Part shown: positions 26,310-38,227 of the stretch, piece by piece
Numbering within the stretch: position 1 is the first letter of the stretch
Layout: each line of letters begins with the position of its first letter
Source of the DNA: Bolinopsis microptera
Lineage: Eukaryota; Ctenophora; Tentaculata; Lobata; Bolinopsidae
Assembly (NCBI RefSeq): GCF_026151205.1
Contig: NC_087084.1
Coordinates: forward strand, 12,365,453 to 12,429,452
Length of the DNA stretch: 64,000 nt
Reading direction: 5' to 3'
Translations under genes and position numbers: made by a program
Notes under the pieces: generated by a model
What the model saw: the letters and a program-made list of their open reading frames with translations, nothing else
Database searches by the model: none
Told to the model about the DNA's origin: nothing

Positions 26310-28515
26310 ATTTATTTATCCGTGCCATTTTGCTGACACCACGGCATCAACTTTAACGCGAATTTCTGCAAAAAACCGTAAAAGATATACAACTGAAACT
26401 TTTTTGACTGGGTCAAATGCTTTAATGGCCTCCAAATCATAATGAAAAAATAAAAAATTGGCCAAGAAATAGGAGTTTTAGAGCCCAAAATTTGGTACCC
26501 CAAGTGGTGTCAAAAACGCGAATTAAATAGGTAATAATTGTTTTAGTCTCTTGAGTCTTGACACCATTTTAGGGTTAGACGGGTTCCTGCTAGTATATAT
26601 AATATTATATATATGGATCCGTGCCATTTTACTGACACCACATATATACAACTGAAACTTTTTTGACTGGGTCAAATGCTTTTATGCTTTTCAAATCGGC
26701 ATGAAAAAATACCAAACGTTACCAAACGTTGAGGAATAAATGGGCAACTTCTGACCAGGCATTAGGGCCTAGGGGTGGTAATTTTGGAGCTCAGAGGTGG
26801 CGGTATGTTATGGCACCACCTTGAGGCTTGAAGTGTACTTTACTGAATAATGAATGAGTCTGGTCAATAATATATATAATATAACTCTAAAACTCTGGTC
26901 ACAAGAGCAACTGCCTAAACGTACAGAAGTGGAAAAAAATACTATCAGTCCTTAATGCTCGTAAGGGTCTGCCCACATTACCTGGGGACCTCAGGCTATC
27001 ATGTTCATAAACATATATGTATAGAGATTAGGCGGAATGACAGGCTGAGCGCGGCCCAGTAACTGCCCACACTACGCCATGTGGCGACGGGCCACATGGC
27101 GTGGGTCAAAAGGCACAGTGTGTTAAGAGCTCCCGCCATGTGGCCCGTCTACCTAAACACACTGTGCCACTTGGCGTGGATTTAGCAAGGGGAATAGAGG
27201 CACGGATTTTAAAAATCCGTGCCTCTATTCCCCGAGAGTTTCCACACCAACTGGCGGGAGCTCTAAACACACTACACGCCTTGTTATGTGAATCCGGTGA
27301 CTAGTGGAGGGAGCTCTAAACACACTGTGCCTTTTGACCCACGCCATGTGGCCCGTCGCAACATGGCGTAGTGTGGGCAGGAAATCTGTGCCTCTGAATA
27401 GAAGTACAGATTTGCTAAATCCACGCCAAGTGGCACAGTGTGTTTAGGTTGATCGGGCCATGTAGCCCGTCGCCACATGGCGTAGTGTGGGCAGACCCTA
27501 ATAAATAGATTCATTCATTGTCATAAAACTCTTAACCATACATGTGACCCGTAAAATAATTTAAATTGGTCTATACGGGTAAGCCCCCCTTAAACGTCAC
27601 CTGGTTTTTGGGCCCAGATTGCCGAGTTAAGGCTAAATTTACAGGGTTCTGAAGTGTCTAGGAATAATATTTAAACCTTTTTCTAGCCTGCCAGGAAGAT
27701 TTGGAAATTTGAAAATAAAATAGACTACTGTATAAAATTCTCAATATAAACTTTATTAACAATAGTTAATTAATCAAAAACACACAATATCTTTCATAAT
27801 ATTGTAGTATATGCTATAATATTAAAACTGTTTAGTTGAGTTTAGGTAACAGGATTTAACTGTAATAGCACCTATGCAGTATTATCCATTGTTGAGATGA
27901 AGCCATTTTTCGTCCGGTCTTGACTAACCTGGCTCACGATACATATGCTTCATCCGGTCTCACTAATAATAGGGATGGTGTAGTAGATGGAATATGACAC
28001 ACTGTTTACAGTTTTATTTCTGTTTGAAAGAATTCTTTTGCATCCCTTGTTATTTCAACCGCTAAATCAAAGAACTCGCGAAGTCTGCTCCACGCGATAT
28101 CAACATTGAGTTCCCACCATTATAGCCCAGCTGACGACGATTAACACATGTTTATTGAAAGCTTCTACAAGTTAAACCATCGTATCTCTTATATGTTTCT
28201 AACCCAACTCCATCCAGCATTATAGCCATGGTTTAAGATGTTGTGGAAAGGGGAGCTCTGAGAAGCTCACTCATGCTGTCCCTTTTATTTGGTTTTATAT
28301 TATGACAGAAAATAAGCAGGTGAAGTGAGTTTTGCTCCCCTGGTCCATATTCACACAGTGGAGAATCAAATTTACTGCTGTTGGATCGGTGAAGAAATTC
28401 ATTCATATCTTACTATATATGGATGGATATATGTGTTTATCCGTATCATTTTACTGACACCATGGCATCAACTTTAACGCTACAAACTTTTTTGACTGGG
28501 CCAAATGCACTTTAA
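26310..28515. repeat. Dispersed repeat R2, three partial copies
   Basis: CCGTGCCATTTTACTGACACCA plus, about 60-70 bp on, CTTTTTTGACTGGGTCAAATGC occur at about 26320-26420, 26620-26700 and 28438-28512. Copies differ by internal deletions and are flanked by short AT-rich stretches such as TATATA. They probably belong to one non-autonomous transposable element. No intact reading frame. Confidence 0.7.
27067..27495. mobile_element. Nested foldback / MITE-like element
   Basis: Built from inverted copies. 27067-27139 (CTGCCCACACTACGCCATGT onward) pairs with about 27312-27384. About 27150-27205 pairs with about 27386-27450. A central perfect hairpin, GAGGCACGGATTTT/AAAATCCGTGCCTC, lies at about 27200-27232. 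The right end repeats GGCGTAGTGTGGGCAG. The GC-rich composition contrasts with the flanks. No transposase; a non-autonomous foldback is the best reading. Confidence 0.75.
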
Positions 28516-28934
28516 ATGTCTTTAAAATCCCCTCAATTATGATCGCAATAAGAACATTTTACTTCACATCGCTTTTTGCTCCCATTACAAGAACACTTGA
28601 ATTTAACAGTTATTTTTTATTAACGTTTTATTAACATCCCTTCACCTCAGAATAGAATTTGAGAACATATCGTCGACTGGAAAAACAGCGGATGCAGGTG
28701 TAAACGAATTTGAAGCAGGATTTGGACAATTTTTCGTCGAGAGAGCACTAAGATTTGGATATTTGTAAAGAGGTCAACCATATTTGTTTGATATATGACA
28801 GTGATTCTGGGTTTCATTATTCAATACTGCAAGCTTATTTTTAGTTATTCACTGTCATCTGTCAGAAAATATGGATGTCATCCCCATTTATAGTACCCAG
28901 ATATATACAATGCATTAACGTTAACAGTTAACAC

Positions 28935-29240
28935 GACTAATAAAATCAAACAACAAACTTTAAAACCAACAAAACGCCTCACTAAATGGTTAACAAACAG
29001 CACATTAACCTTTTTTTGTTAAAAATTTTGAATCTCGAACATTTTATTGTTATACAGAGGACTGATTTGTCATACGTTGTATACCCCTGTATCGTCCTGT
29101 ATCGTCCTGAAACGACCGTGGGTGTCACAACGTGATACAAGGACTAATGGTATGGGGTTCCCATTGCTACTAAAATATGTAGCAGCACAAACAATGTTAG
29201 CATTTAAAATGTTTCGAGTAAACAATTTACGCGTTTTTTA
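28935..29240. repeat. Inverted repeat R3, left copy
   Basis: Reverse complement of about 36880-37270, which itself holds two diverged tandem copies. Shared blocks include CACTAAATGGTTAACAAACA and GAATCTCGAACATTTTATTG. It forms an outer, more diverged shell around the large palindrome. Confidence 0.75.
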
Positions 29241-29248
29241 ATTATCTG

Positions 29249-29366
29249 GGGGAACGGGAGACTATAAGTAATTTTAGGTTTTGAGACACTCCTCACTATT
29301 TGAAATGATACTCTACAGTATACTGCAAAGTTAAATCTGGAAACATCTACCCGAAAGTGAGTATGA
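29249..29366 (+). pseudogene. Decayed copy of exon 1 and upstream DNA of the 38228 GPCR gene
   Basis: GGGAACGGGAGACTATAA through CTACCCGAAAGTGAGTATG matches 38150-38287, including the intron donor. The copy lacks the start codon and the signal-peptide codons (the block after GGAAACAT), so it cannot be expressed as the same exon. It lies immediately outside the palindrome shell, 8.9 kb from the intact exon. Confidence 0.85.
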
Positions 29367-29603
29367 CAGTGGTTCGAGATGACTTTGACGGATGTTACTC
29401 GTCTAAATTTCTTCGAAGTAGCGCGCGCCGCTTTCTTCTCGAAATGTTAAATGGCCCGATGGCAAGTGCTACGAAGCAGCGCGCGCCGGGCCAGACCATT
29501 AACAATGGTCAAAAGATGATTGTATCTTTTAAGTAGTATAGTGTCATGGTTTGGACCTGCATTCGAGCTCTATCCGAGACACATTTTACTAAAATGTCAT
29601 TTT

Positions 29604-29852
29604 AGCACAGTTGACTAATCTACCACAACTTTAGTCGGAGGTTTCAAGTTCGAATCCCAGCCGGAGCCATTCTTTTATTTGACGAAAATGTTGACACAGT
29701 TGACTAATCTGCCACATTTTAGCTGAAGGTTACAAGTTTGAATCACAGCCGTAGCCATTCTTTTTATTTGACAAAAATGTCAACACAGTTGACTAATCTG
29801 ACACATTTTAACCGGCCGGGGCCACAAGTTCGAATCCCAGTCGGAGTCGTTC
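29604..29852 (+). repeat. Three tandem tRNA-like units (about 95 bp each)
   Basis: Each unit has ACAGTTGACTAATCT followed by a B-box-like tail; AAGTTCGAATCCCAGCCGGAGCC spans the best tail at about 29648. The B box matches the polymerase III consensus GTTCGAATCC, but a matching 5' acceptor strand and a clean anticodon arm are missing. They look like tRNA-derived (SINE-type) repeats rather than functional tRNA genes. Inverted copies lie at about 35210-35455. Confidence 0.5.
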
Positions 29853-31249
29853 TCCAATGTGATTACATTATTATGGTACAAATTTTAACCTAGTTTAACC
29901 CATCAATCAATTTAACCCTATATCATATATACGTAATATAACGATACAGATGTATCAACTTAACATGACGTTCGTCACACAACAAAGGCCGTTAACAGTA
30001 TATAGTAATTGTATACATGTTCACGTAATAACAATACTGTTGAAATGATATGGTAGCGTAATGAGAAAGCACTTTTCAGGACGGTTACTCAATAGTACCA
30101 AGATTGTACCGTCATTGTATAGTATAGTTACGGTAACAGCTGTGTTTTTACTTGACAGATATTTGCTTAATTTAAGAACCAAATACAACTAAAGTGAATT
30201 GATAAAAATATGGCTTTCTTAAAAGAAATACGTGTCAACAGAATGTAGAAGCTGATAAATATATAGTGTACTCGGTCACGTATTATACTGACTGTTTGAT
30301 ATGAAATGTAATTTTTAGAGAGTACTTACAGGACGGTTACTTTACAGCCTCAAGAATAATACGTCATTGTATAATAACCATAGACCTAGTACAGAATAGT
30401 CACGGTAGCAGCTGTGCAATGTATTTGACTCAAATTGAATCTCTTTTCAGGACTGGTCTAGCTATTTTATATTTTCTACAATTATATCAGAAGATCTCAA
30501 CAAATTGAACAGTGTGCGAGGAATTTTTAAATATAATAACCAATGAAAGATAAAGCTAATTCTTACCTCAAAATAATGACCGTCCCTCAACATTACAGCT
30601 CAGTGTTTGTCTTTGTTAAATATCTTGATAAGGTATAATTGCGAGCAGGTGCGTGTTTTACTGGACAGTCTCTCTGCGCTCCTGAAACGTTGTTTACACT
30701 ATCATTCAGCGTTCAGTTGTGTGTTGTGTAAATTTTGACTCTGCTTCAGCTTTAATTGTTTTTATCTTTAACTTTATGCTTAAGTTTTTAATTCCTTTAC
30801 CGTAGTCGGTCACGTAACATTGACTGTTTGATATGAAATCTAAATTATAAATAGTACTTACAGGCCGATGCTGATGGTTACTCTACAGCAGCTCAAGAAT
30901 AATACGTCATTGTATAGCCGTAAACCTAGTACAGCATAGATACAGTAACATCTGTGCAATATATTTGACACAAATCTCTTTGCCAAGAACTGGTCTAGAT
31001 ATTTTCTACTTTCTAAAATTTTAATTATATCAGATCTCCATCAGGTAGTATGACGTGATGAATAAATATACAACTGCCAGTGCACCATGTTAATTACTGT
31101 TCCCAATTCTTTAATCATACCCGTAAATATTTGCTCGGTATCTGGCAGCAGTTCATCGATTGATGTTCCGTGTTCTGTTTCCTGGTATTTTGTGAGCGGA
31201 ATATTTTCTTGAGTAGGATAAGGTGAAATCCGTCACATTATCCTACACA

Positions 31250-31800
31250 ATACTGAATCCTAAATGAATACTGAATACTGAATGAATACTGAATGAATAC
31301 TGAATGAATACTGAATACTGAATGAATACTGAATGAATACTGAATGAATACTGAATGAATACTGAATGAATACTTAATACTGAATACTGAATGAATACTG
31401 AATGAATACTGAATGAATACTGAATGAATACTGAATGAATACTGAATACTGAATGAATACTGAATGAATACTGAATACTGAATGAATACTGAATGAATAC
31501 TGAATGAATACTGAATACTGAATGAATACTGAATACTGAATGAATACTGAATACTGAATACTGAATGAATACTGAATGAATACTGAATGAATACTGAATA
31601 CTGAATGAATACTGAATGAATACTGAATGAATACTGAATGAATATTGAATGAATACTGGATAAATAATGGATAAATACTGAATGAATACTGAATGAATAC
31701 TGAATACTGAATGAATACTGAATGAATACTGAATGAATGCTGAATGAATGTTGAATAATGAATACTGAATAATACTGAATAATATACTGAATACTGAATG
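31250..31800 (+). repeat. (ATACTGAATGA)n array, left arm
   Basis: About 50 units mixing 11-bp ATACTGAATGA and 7-bp ATACTGA. The reverse-complement array fills about 33270-33806 in the right arm. The small length difference between the palindrome arms may come from this array. Confidence 0.93.
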
Positions 31801-31950
31801 ATAATTATGATGTATTATTTTTAAAAGTTATAATGTAGACAAGGAAACGCATGTTTAGATTTTTGAAGATAACTTTAACTAAACTATATTCAATAACTCT
31901 ATATATCCAAATACTTATCTCAATAATTATCAACGTTTTGGTTATAAAGT

Positions 31951-32448
31951 TCAAGAATCTTCCTGACGATATATTTGTGAAAGTTTAAGAAGCTTGATGA
32001 TAATATTTTTGTTCTCGTTCATTAGTTTGTTGACATCAGATAGACTAGTAGTCGTGATAACTGCAGTCAACAGAGCTTGTTCTTCCATACTTAAAATTTT
32101 GGCGATGTCTTGTCCACAGTCAATGAGATGCTGCTCAAATTTCTCAAACATTTCCGTTTTCATTATGTAAGAGAATAAAAAGTCCATACATTTGTTTTCC
32201 TCCTTACACAATTTACTTTGTAACAGGACATCTAGAGATTTGAGTAATTTCGACATATCATTTACCTTTTTATTTATTAGCTTGATTGCTACGCCTTTCC
32301 GCTTGCCTTTGTGTTGCTGAACTGAGTCAGATTCTAACTCATCACTACTTGACACACTTCTACTATCACTATATTGTGTTTTTGACTCATCATCACCACT
32401 TGTTTCCTCAGAGTTAGAACCGTCTTGTTGAGATTCTTCAGATATTAT
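31951..32448 (-). CDS. Palindrome-borne protein, left copy (no family recognised)
   Basis: On the minus strand the frame ends at 31951 and is open past the palindrome centre, to about 32600, without an ATG until residue MSSSDELE at 32355. It probably represents the 3' exon of a gene whose 5' part is missing or spliced from elsewhere. Within the arm it encodes the same sequence as 33120-32623 on the other strand. It has a Ser/Asp-rich acidic segment (SDSRSVSSSDELESDS), then a basic stretch (HKGKRKGVAIKL), then a helical C-terminal domain ending KLLKLSQIYRQEDS. No cysteine motif, signal or catalytic residues are recognisable. It may be a transposon-encoded or a host-duplicated gene fragment. 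Confidence 0.4.
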   Translation of the reverse strand: MISEESQQDGSNSEETSGDDESKTQYSDSRSVSSSDELESDSVQQHKGKRKGVAIKLINKKVNDMSKLLKSLDVLLQSKLCKEENKCMDFLFSYIMKTEMFEKFEQHLIDCGQDIAKILSMEEQALLTAVITTTSLSDVNKLMNENKNIIIKLLKLSQIYRQEDS

Positions 32449-32565
32449 CGTATCAGCATCTGAATATGTGGAAGCAGGATAATCCAGTTTTACATCAGTC
32501 GCATCCGAGTTAGCTTTTGATAGTGGATGAATGTTAGAGCTTGTTTCTGACTCTCCGGTCTCTCG

Positions 32566-33120
32566 ATGATACCGACTTTTGTGAGAGGACAGGCTATATT
32601 TATTGACAAAAGATTATCTCTGATAATATCTGAAGAATCTCAACAAGACGGTTCTAACTCTGAGGAAACAAGTGGTGATGATGAGTCAAAAACACAATAT
32701 AGTGATAGTAGAAGTGTGTCAAGTAGTGATGAGTTAGAATCTGACTCAGTTCAGCAACACAAAGGCAAGCGGAAAGGCGTAGCAATCAAGCTAATAAATA
32801 AAAAGGTAAATGATATGTCGAAATTACTCAAATCTCTAGATGTCCTGTTACAAAGTAAATTGTGTAAGGAGGAAAACAAATGTATGGACTTTTTATTCTC
32901 TTACATAATGAAAACGGAAATGTTTGAGAAATTTGAGCAGCATCTCATTGACTGTGGACAAGACATCGCCAAAATTTTAAGTATGGAAGAACAAGCTCTG
33001 TTGACTGCAGTTATCACGACTACTAGTCTATCTGATGTCAACAAACTAATGAACGAGAACAAAAATATTATCATCAAGCTTCTTAAACTTTCACAAATAT
33101 ATCGTCAGGAAGATTCTTGA
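32566..33120 (+). CDS. Palindrome-borne protein, right copy, 184 residues
   Basis: Opens with an ATG in the unpaired centre (MIPTFVRGQAIFIDKRL) and from about residue 20 continues as the same protein encoded on the left arm in the opposite direction. The first 19 residues are therefore unique to this copy and may be accidental. The body is acidic and Ser-rich, then Lys-rich, then about 110 residues of predicted helices (MSKLLKSLDVLLQSKL, FLFSYIMKTEMFEKFEQHL). The two copies form a divergent, head-to-head pair. I do not recognise the family; whether either copy is expressed is unknown. Confidence 0.4.
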   Translation: MIPTFVRGQAIFIDKRLSLIISEESQQDGSNSEETSGDDESKTQYSDSRSVSSSDELESDSVQQHKGKRKGVAIKLINKKVNDMSKLLKSLDVLLQSKLCKEENKCMDFLFSYIMKTEMFEKFEQHLIDCGQDIAKILSMEEQALLTAVITTTSLSDVNKLMNENKNIIIKLLKLSQIYRQEDS

Positions 33121-35520
33121 ACTTTATAACCAAAACGTTGATAATTGTTGAGATAAGTATTTGGATATATAGAGTTATTGAATATAGTTTAGTTAAAGTT
33201 ATCTTCAAAAATCTAAACATGCGTTTCCTTGTCTACATTATAACTTTTAAAAATAATACATCATAATTATCATTCAGTATTCAGTATATTATTCAGTATT
33301 ATTCAGTATTCATTATTCAACATTCATTCAGCATTCATTCAGTATTCATTCAGTATTCATTCAGTATTCAGTATTCATTCAGTATTCATTCAGTATTTAT
33401 CCATTATTTATCCAGTATTCATTCAATATTCATTCAGTATTCATTCAGTATTCATTCAGTATTCATTCAGTATTCAGTATTCATTCAGTATTCATTCAGT
33501 ATTCATTCAGTATTCAGTATTCAGTATTCATTCAGTATTCAGTATTCATTCAGTATTCAGTATTCATTCAGTATTCATTCAGTATTCAGTATTCATTCAG
33601 TATTCATTCAGTATTCAGTATTCATTCAGTATTCATTCAGTATTCATTCAGTATTCATTCAGTATTCAGTATTAAGTATTCATTCAGTATTCATTCAGTA
33701 TTCATTCAGTATTCATTCAGTATTCATTCAGTATTCATTCAGTATTCAGTATTCATTCAGTATTCATTCAGTATTCATTCAGTATTCAGTATTCATTTAG
33801 GATTCAGTATTGTGTAGGATAATGTGACGGATTTCACCTTATCCTACTCAAGAAAATATTCCGCTCACAAAATACCAGGAAACAGAACACGGAACATCAA
33901 TCGATGAACTGCTGCCAGATACCGAGCAAATATTTACGGGTATGATTAAAGAATTGGGAACAGTAATTAACATGGTGCACTGGCAGTTGTATATTTATTC
34001 ATCACGTCATACTACCTGATGGAGATCTGATATAATTAAAATTTTAGAAAGTAGAAAATATCTAGACCAGTTCTTGGCAAAGAGATTTGTGTCAAATATA
34101 TTGCACAGATGTTACTGTATCTATGCTGTACTAGGTTTACGGCTATACAATGACGTATTATTCTTGAGCTGCTGTAGAGTAACCATCAGCATCGGCCTGT
34201 AAGTACTATTTATAATTTAGATTTCATATCAAACAGTCAATGTTACGTGACCGACTACGGTAAAGGAATTAAAAACTTAAGCATAAAGTTAAAGATAAAA
34301 ACAATTAAAGCTGAAGCAGAGTCAAAATTTACACAACACACAACTGAACGCTGAATGATAGTGTAAACAACGTTTCAGGAGCGCAGAGAGACTGTCCAGT
34401 AAAACACGCACCTGCTCGCAATTATACCTTATCAAGATATTTAACAAAGACAAACACTGAGCTGTAATGTTGAGGGACGGTCATTATTTTGAGGTAAGAA
34501 TTAGCTTTATCTTTCATTGGTTATTATATTTAAAAATTCCTCGCACACTGTTCAATTTGTTGAGATCTTCTGATATAATTGTAGAAAATATAAAATAGCT
34601 AGACCAGTCCTGAAAAGAGATTCAATTTGAGTCAAATACATTGCACAGCTGCTACCGTGACTATTCTGTACTAGGTCTATGGTTATTATACAATGACGTA
34701 TTATTCTTGAGGCTGTAAAGTAACCGTCCTGTAAGTACTCTCTAAAAATTACATTTCATATCAAACAGTCAGTATAATACGTGACCGAGTACACTATATA
34801 TTTATCAGCTTCTACATTCTGTTGACACGTATTTCTTTTAAGAAAGCCATATTTTTATCAATTCACTTTAGTTGTATTTGGTTCTTAAATTAAGCAAATA
34901 TCTGTCAAGTAAAAACACAGCTGTTACCGTAACTATACTATACAATGACGGTACAATCTTGGTACTATTGAGTAACCGTCCTGAAAAGTGCTTTCTCATT
35001 ACGCTACCATATCATTTCAACAGTATTGTTATTACGTGAACATGTATACAATTACTATATACTGTTAACGGCCTTTGTTGTGTGACGAACGTCATGTTAA
35101 GTTGATACATCTGTATCGTTATATTACGTATATAGGGTTAAATTGATTGATGGGTTAAACTAGGTTAAAATTTGTACCATAATAATGTAATCACATTGGA
35201 GAACGACTCCGACTGGGATTCGAACTTGTGGCCCCGGCCGGTTAAAATGTGTCAGATTAGTCAACTGTGTTGACATTTTTGTCAAATAAAAAGAATGGCT
35301 ACGGCTGTGATTCAAACTTGTAACCTTCAGCTAAAATGTGGCAGATTAGTCAACTGTGTCAACATTTTCGTCAAATAAAAGAATGGCTCCGGCTGGGATT
35401 CGAACTTGAAACCTCCGACTAAAGTTGTGGTAGATTAGTCAACTGTGCTAAAATGACATTTTAGTAAAATGTGTCTCGGATAGAGCTCGAATGCAGGTCC
35501 AAACCATGACACTATACTAC
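32622..35520 (+). repeat. Large palindrome, right arm
   Basis: Inverted copy of 29533-32449. Segments compared by eye, such as the block around 34720-34810 against 30240-30330, are identical base for base. The arms differ by 18 bp in length. This implies a very recent origin or ongoing gene conversion. Confidence 0.93.
33270..33806 (+). repeat. (TCATTCAGTAT)n array, right arm
   Basis: Reverse-complement counterpart of the array at 31250-31800. Confidence 0.93.
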
Positions 35521-35721
35521 TCTTTTATACTTTTGAATATACTGACACTTGAACATTGAATGTAGGCTGCAATTGACTGCCAAAGCGTCTATACATATAT
35601 ACGCTTATATATACATATATAAGTACATCCATAGACACAGTGTTTCGTCCTAGCTATAAGCAATTTGTAGCAGTTAGTAGCAGTTGCGCGCGGCGTGCGT
35701 TGCGCAGTATATAAAGACACG

Positions 35722-35825
35722 CATAAAACTGCTGCAAACTGCTACTAACTGCTACTAACTGCTACTAACTGCTACTAACTGCTTCTAACTGCTACTAACT
35801 GCAACTAACTGCTACTAACTGCTTT
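35722..35825 (+). repeat. 10-bp repeat (CTGCTACTAA)n
   Basis: Nine to ten units of AACTGCTACT with variants. Inverted relics (AGTAGCAGTT) flank it at about 35668-35690 and 35930-35950. It lies in the DNA that interrupts the outer palindrome shell on the right side. Confidence 0.85.
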
Positions 35826-36314
35826 GTAGGTTTATAACCTACCAGGACGCGCGCCGAGTTGGACTCGTCGACGGTCCTAAATATGGAACAGATATTTCAC
35901 GAGTATCACCGAAACTGCTACTTTGTACTTAGTAGCAGTAAGTAGCAGTTTCTTTGCACTTTGTTCCTCGGCCTGTGGCCAGTGTCTATCTTTCCCAAGC
36001 ATGAGCAAATGGAAATGATATTAATTTGAATGACCGTCCGCAAATGCAAATGATACCGAAAATGAAATCGGTCGCTCAAAACATTTAGACCATTGTCAAT
36101 GATTTGGCCCGGCGCGCGCTACTTCGTAGCACGTGCCATCGGGCCATTTAACATTTCGAGAAGAAAGTGGCGCGCGCTACTTCGAAGAAATTTAGACGAG
36201 TAACATCCGCCAAAAAACATTTTAAATGCTAACATTGTTGGGAAAGAGAGACACTGGCCACAAGAGGAGTTAAGTGCAAATTAAAGGTAGTGCGCCATCG
36301 ACAGTGAGCCACGC

Positions 36315-36870
36315 GTGCCGACTGTAAGATGGTTTTTAAGCGCTAATTTCGGCGAGCACAAAATTCTTGAAACAAATGCGTATTGATTAACTTTCCCTTG
36401 ATCCAATTTTAACAAAAATTGGTAAACTTACTCATAAACTTACAAGGAAAGTGTCCAAATAATTTAAAGCATATCCAACCATTAAAAATTATGTTACAGC
36501 TAAAAGTAAAAGCAGCGTATTTTGCCCCATTTTCATCATTATGTCAACTTCGATATCCACCAAATTTTTCGGACAGTTGTGAAAGCCCTATTTTCAGAAT
36601 GATCTCATTCAAGGAACCGAAGATATATCAGAATAATACAACAAAAATCAACGAATTTGGTCAAATTACGCGACTTTAAAATTGACCATTGTTAATGATC
36701 GATCTGGCCCGGCACTTGCCATCAGGCCATTTCGAGAAGAAAGCGGCGCGCGCTACTTCGAAGAAATTTAGTCGAGTAACATCCGTCAACTTTAAAAAAG
36801 AAAACAATGGTACACAAATTTTTAAGATCCGAGCAAGTTTATTTTTATTGTGCACCCCCTACAGTAACAT
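36315..36870 (+). repeat. Dispersed repeat R4, copy 1
   Basis: Direct, diverged copy of about 42960-43435. Shared blocks include CAAATGCGTATTGA, TTCGGACAGTTGTGAAAGCCC and GTGCACCCCCTAC. No intact frame. It contains a further copy of the palindrome-end motif GCGCGCGCTACTTCGAAGAA near 36745. Confidence 0.75.
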
Positions 36871-36879
36871 TGTTCGTGC

Positions 36880-37270
36880 TGCTAGGCTACATTTAGTAGC
36901 AATGGGAACCCCATACCATCAGACCTTTGTATAACAATAAAATGTTCGAGATTCAATATTTTTAACAAAAAAAAGTTGATGTTGAATGTGCTGTTTGTTA
37001 ACCATTTATTCAGTATCAAAAAAGCTAAAATTTGACGGTGCTTGTGCTATCTGGATATTATAGCATAAATATAATGTAGTATGAGTTTGCTGGATAGGGC
37101 TAATAGCAATGGGAACCCCATTATATTAGACCTCTGTTAGTGTATAACAATGAAATGTTCGAGATTCAATATTTTGAACAAAAAAGGTTAATGTGCTGTT
37201 TGTTAACCATTTAGTGAGGCGTTTTTTTTTGTTTTAAAGTTTTTTGTTTGATTTTATTAGTCGTGTTAAA
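36880..37270. repeat. Inverted repeat R3, right copies
   Basis: Two diverged tandem versions of GGGAACCCCAT...TTCGAGATTCAATATTTT...GTGCTGTTTGTTAACCATTTA (about 36898-37015 and 37108-37225). Both are inverted relative to 28935-29240. Confidence 0.75.
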
Positions 37271-37504
37271 TTTGTGTTTATACAAAGAGGTTTTTTAAAA
37301 GGTTACTCGTATGTCATTCATGCCTCTAGTATCATTTTCACATATGCAGTTATTTGTCTGGGTCAAGAATTCATATTTGCGCTTATATTCAGGATATAAC
37401 GAGCAACCGATTTCATTCTCGGTATCATCTTGCATTTGCGGACGGTTATTCAAATTAATCTAAAAAAACTTTGCCAACAAAACAAATTTTTCCGTTGAGC
37501 TTTT

Positions 37505-38025
37505 ATTTAACTTTAACGTGAATTATAAAATAGTTGTAAGATAAAGGCTTTATTCTCTTACGCAGATCAAAGATCCATTTCAAACCCCAGTATTTTATCG
37601 CATTGAAGGATGAATTAAGGAGACATGTTTTCTCTGATGATTTTATTGACCACTGGGATCACATTATAAAGAGTTGCAATTCACGTGACTTATCTTGGTC
37701 AAGCGACTGAAGAACTTTTCTGATGAACTTGTCGTGGGTTGTTTTGAGAATATAGGTACAGCAGACAGCTGGAACACGTTTAATTCTAGTTCCACACGTA
37801 GCCATTTTCGACACGCAGCCATTTTCGACAGGTTGCGATTTCAACAGGGGTTATTTCCAGCAAACTTTAGCTGTCTAACTAGAGTGCGTCCCAAAGTAGA
37901 GCCCAGAACTACAGTTGCAGAATATAAAGCCGTGATTTTTAAGTGGATTTAATAAATTCATCATGCCCGCGAATCACGATGGTCTTTCATTTATTGAATT
38001 AGTGATCGAGCGTATCAAAAATTGG
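37505..38025 (-). repeat. Dispersed repeat R1, copy 2
   Basis: Inverted counterpart of 13560-14035, with about 80-85 percent similarity by eye over the aligned blocks. It ends about 200 bp before exon 1 of the GPCR gene. It keeps a minus-strand open stretch at 37659-37844 including KMATCGTRIKRVPAVCC. Confidence 0.7.
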
Positions 38026-38227
38026 AGTCTTTAGAAATTATCAATTATATTGTATTTTTCCTTTATCTTTAGCCACCAAAAAGCACAGTGCTGGCAAGCA
38101 CGACCACCGCCCTTCTACTCACCATACTATTTACCCCCTATCTGAGGGAACGGGAGACTATAAACACTTTTAGGTTTTGAGACACTCCTCACTATTTGAA
38201 ATCTACAGCATAGTTAAATCTGGAAAC

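Larger units (their letters stand above)
29533..32449 (+). repeat. Large palindrome, left arm
   Basis: Near-identical reverse complement of 32622-35520, with a 172-bp unpaired centre (32450-32621). The arms contain a protein-coding frame next to the centre, a tandem array of ATACTGAATGA, and three tRNA-like units near the outer end. A shorter block outside (29385-29515) pairs with 36085-36215 across an unpaired insertion in the right flank. Confidence 0.93.
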
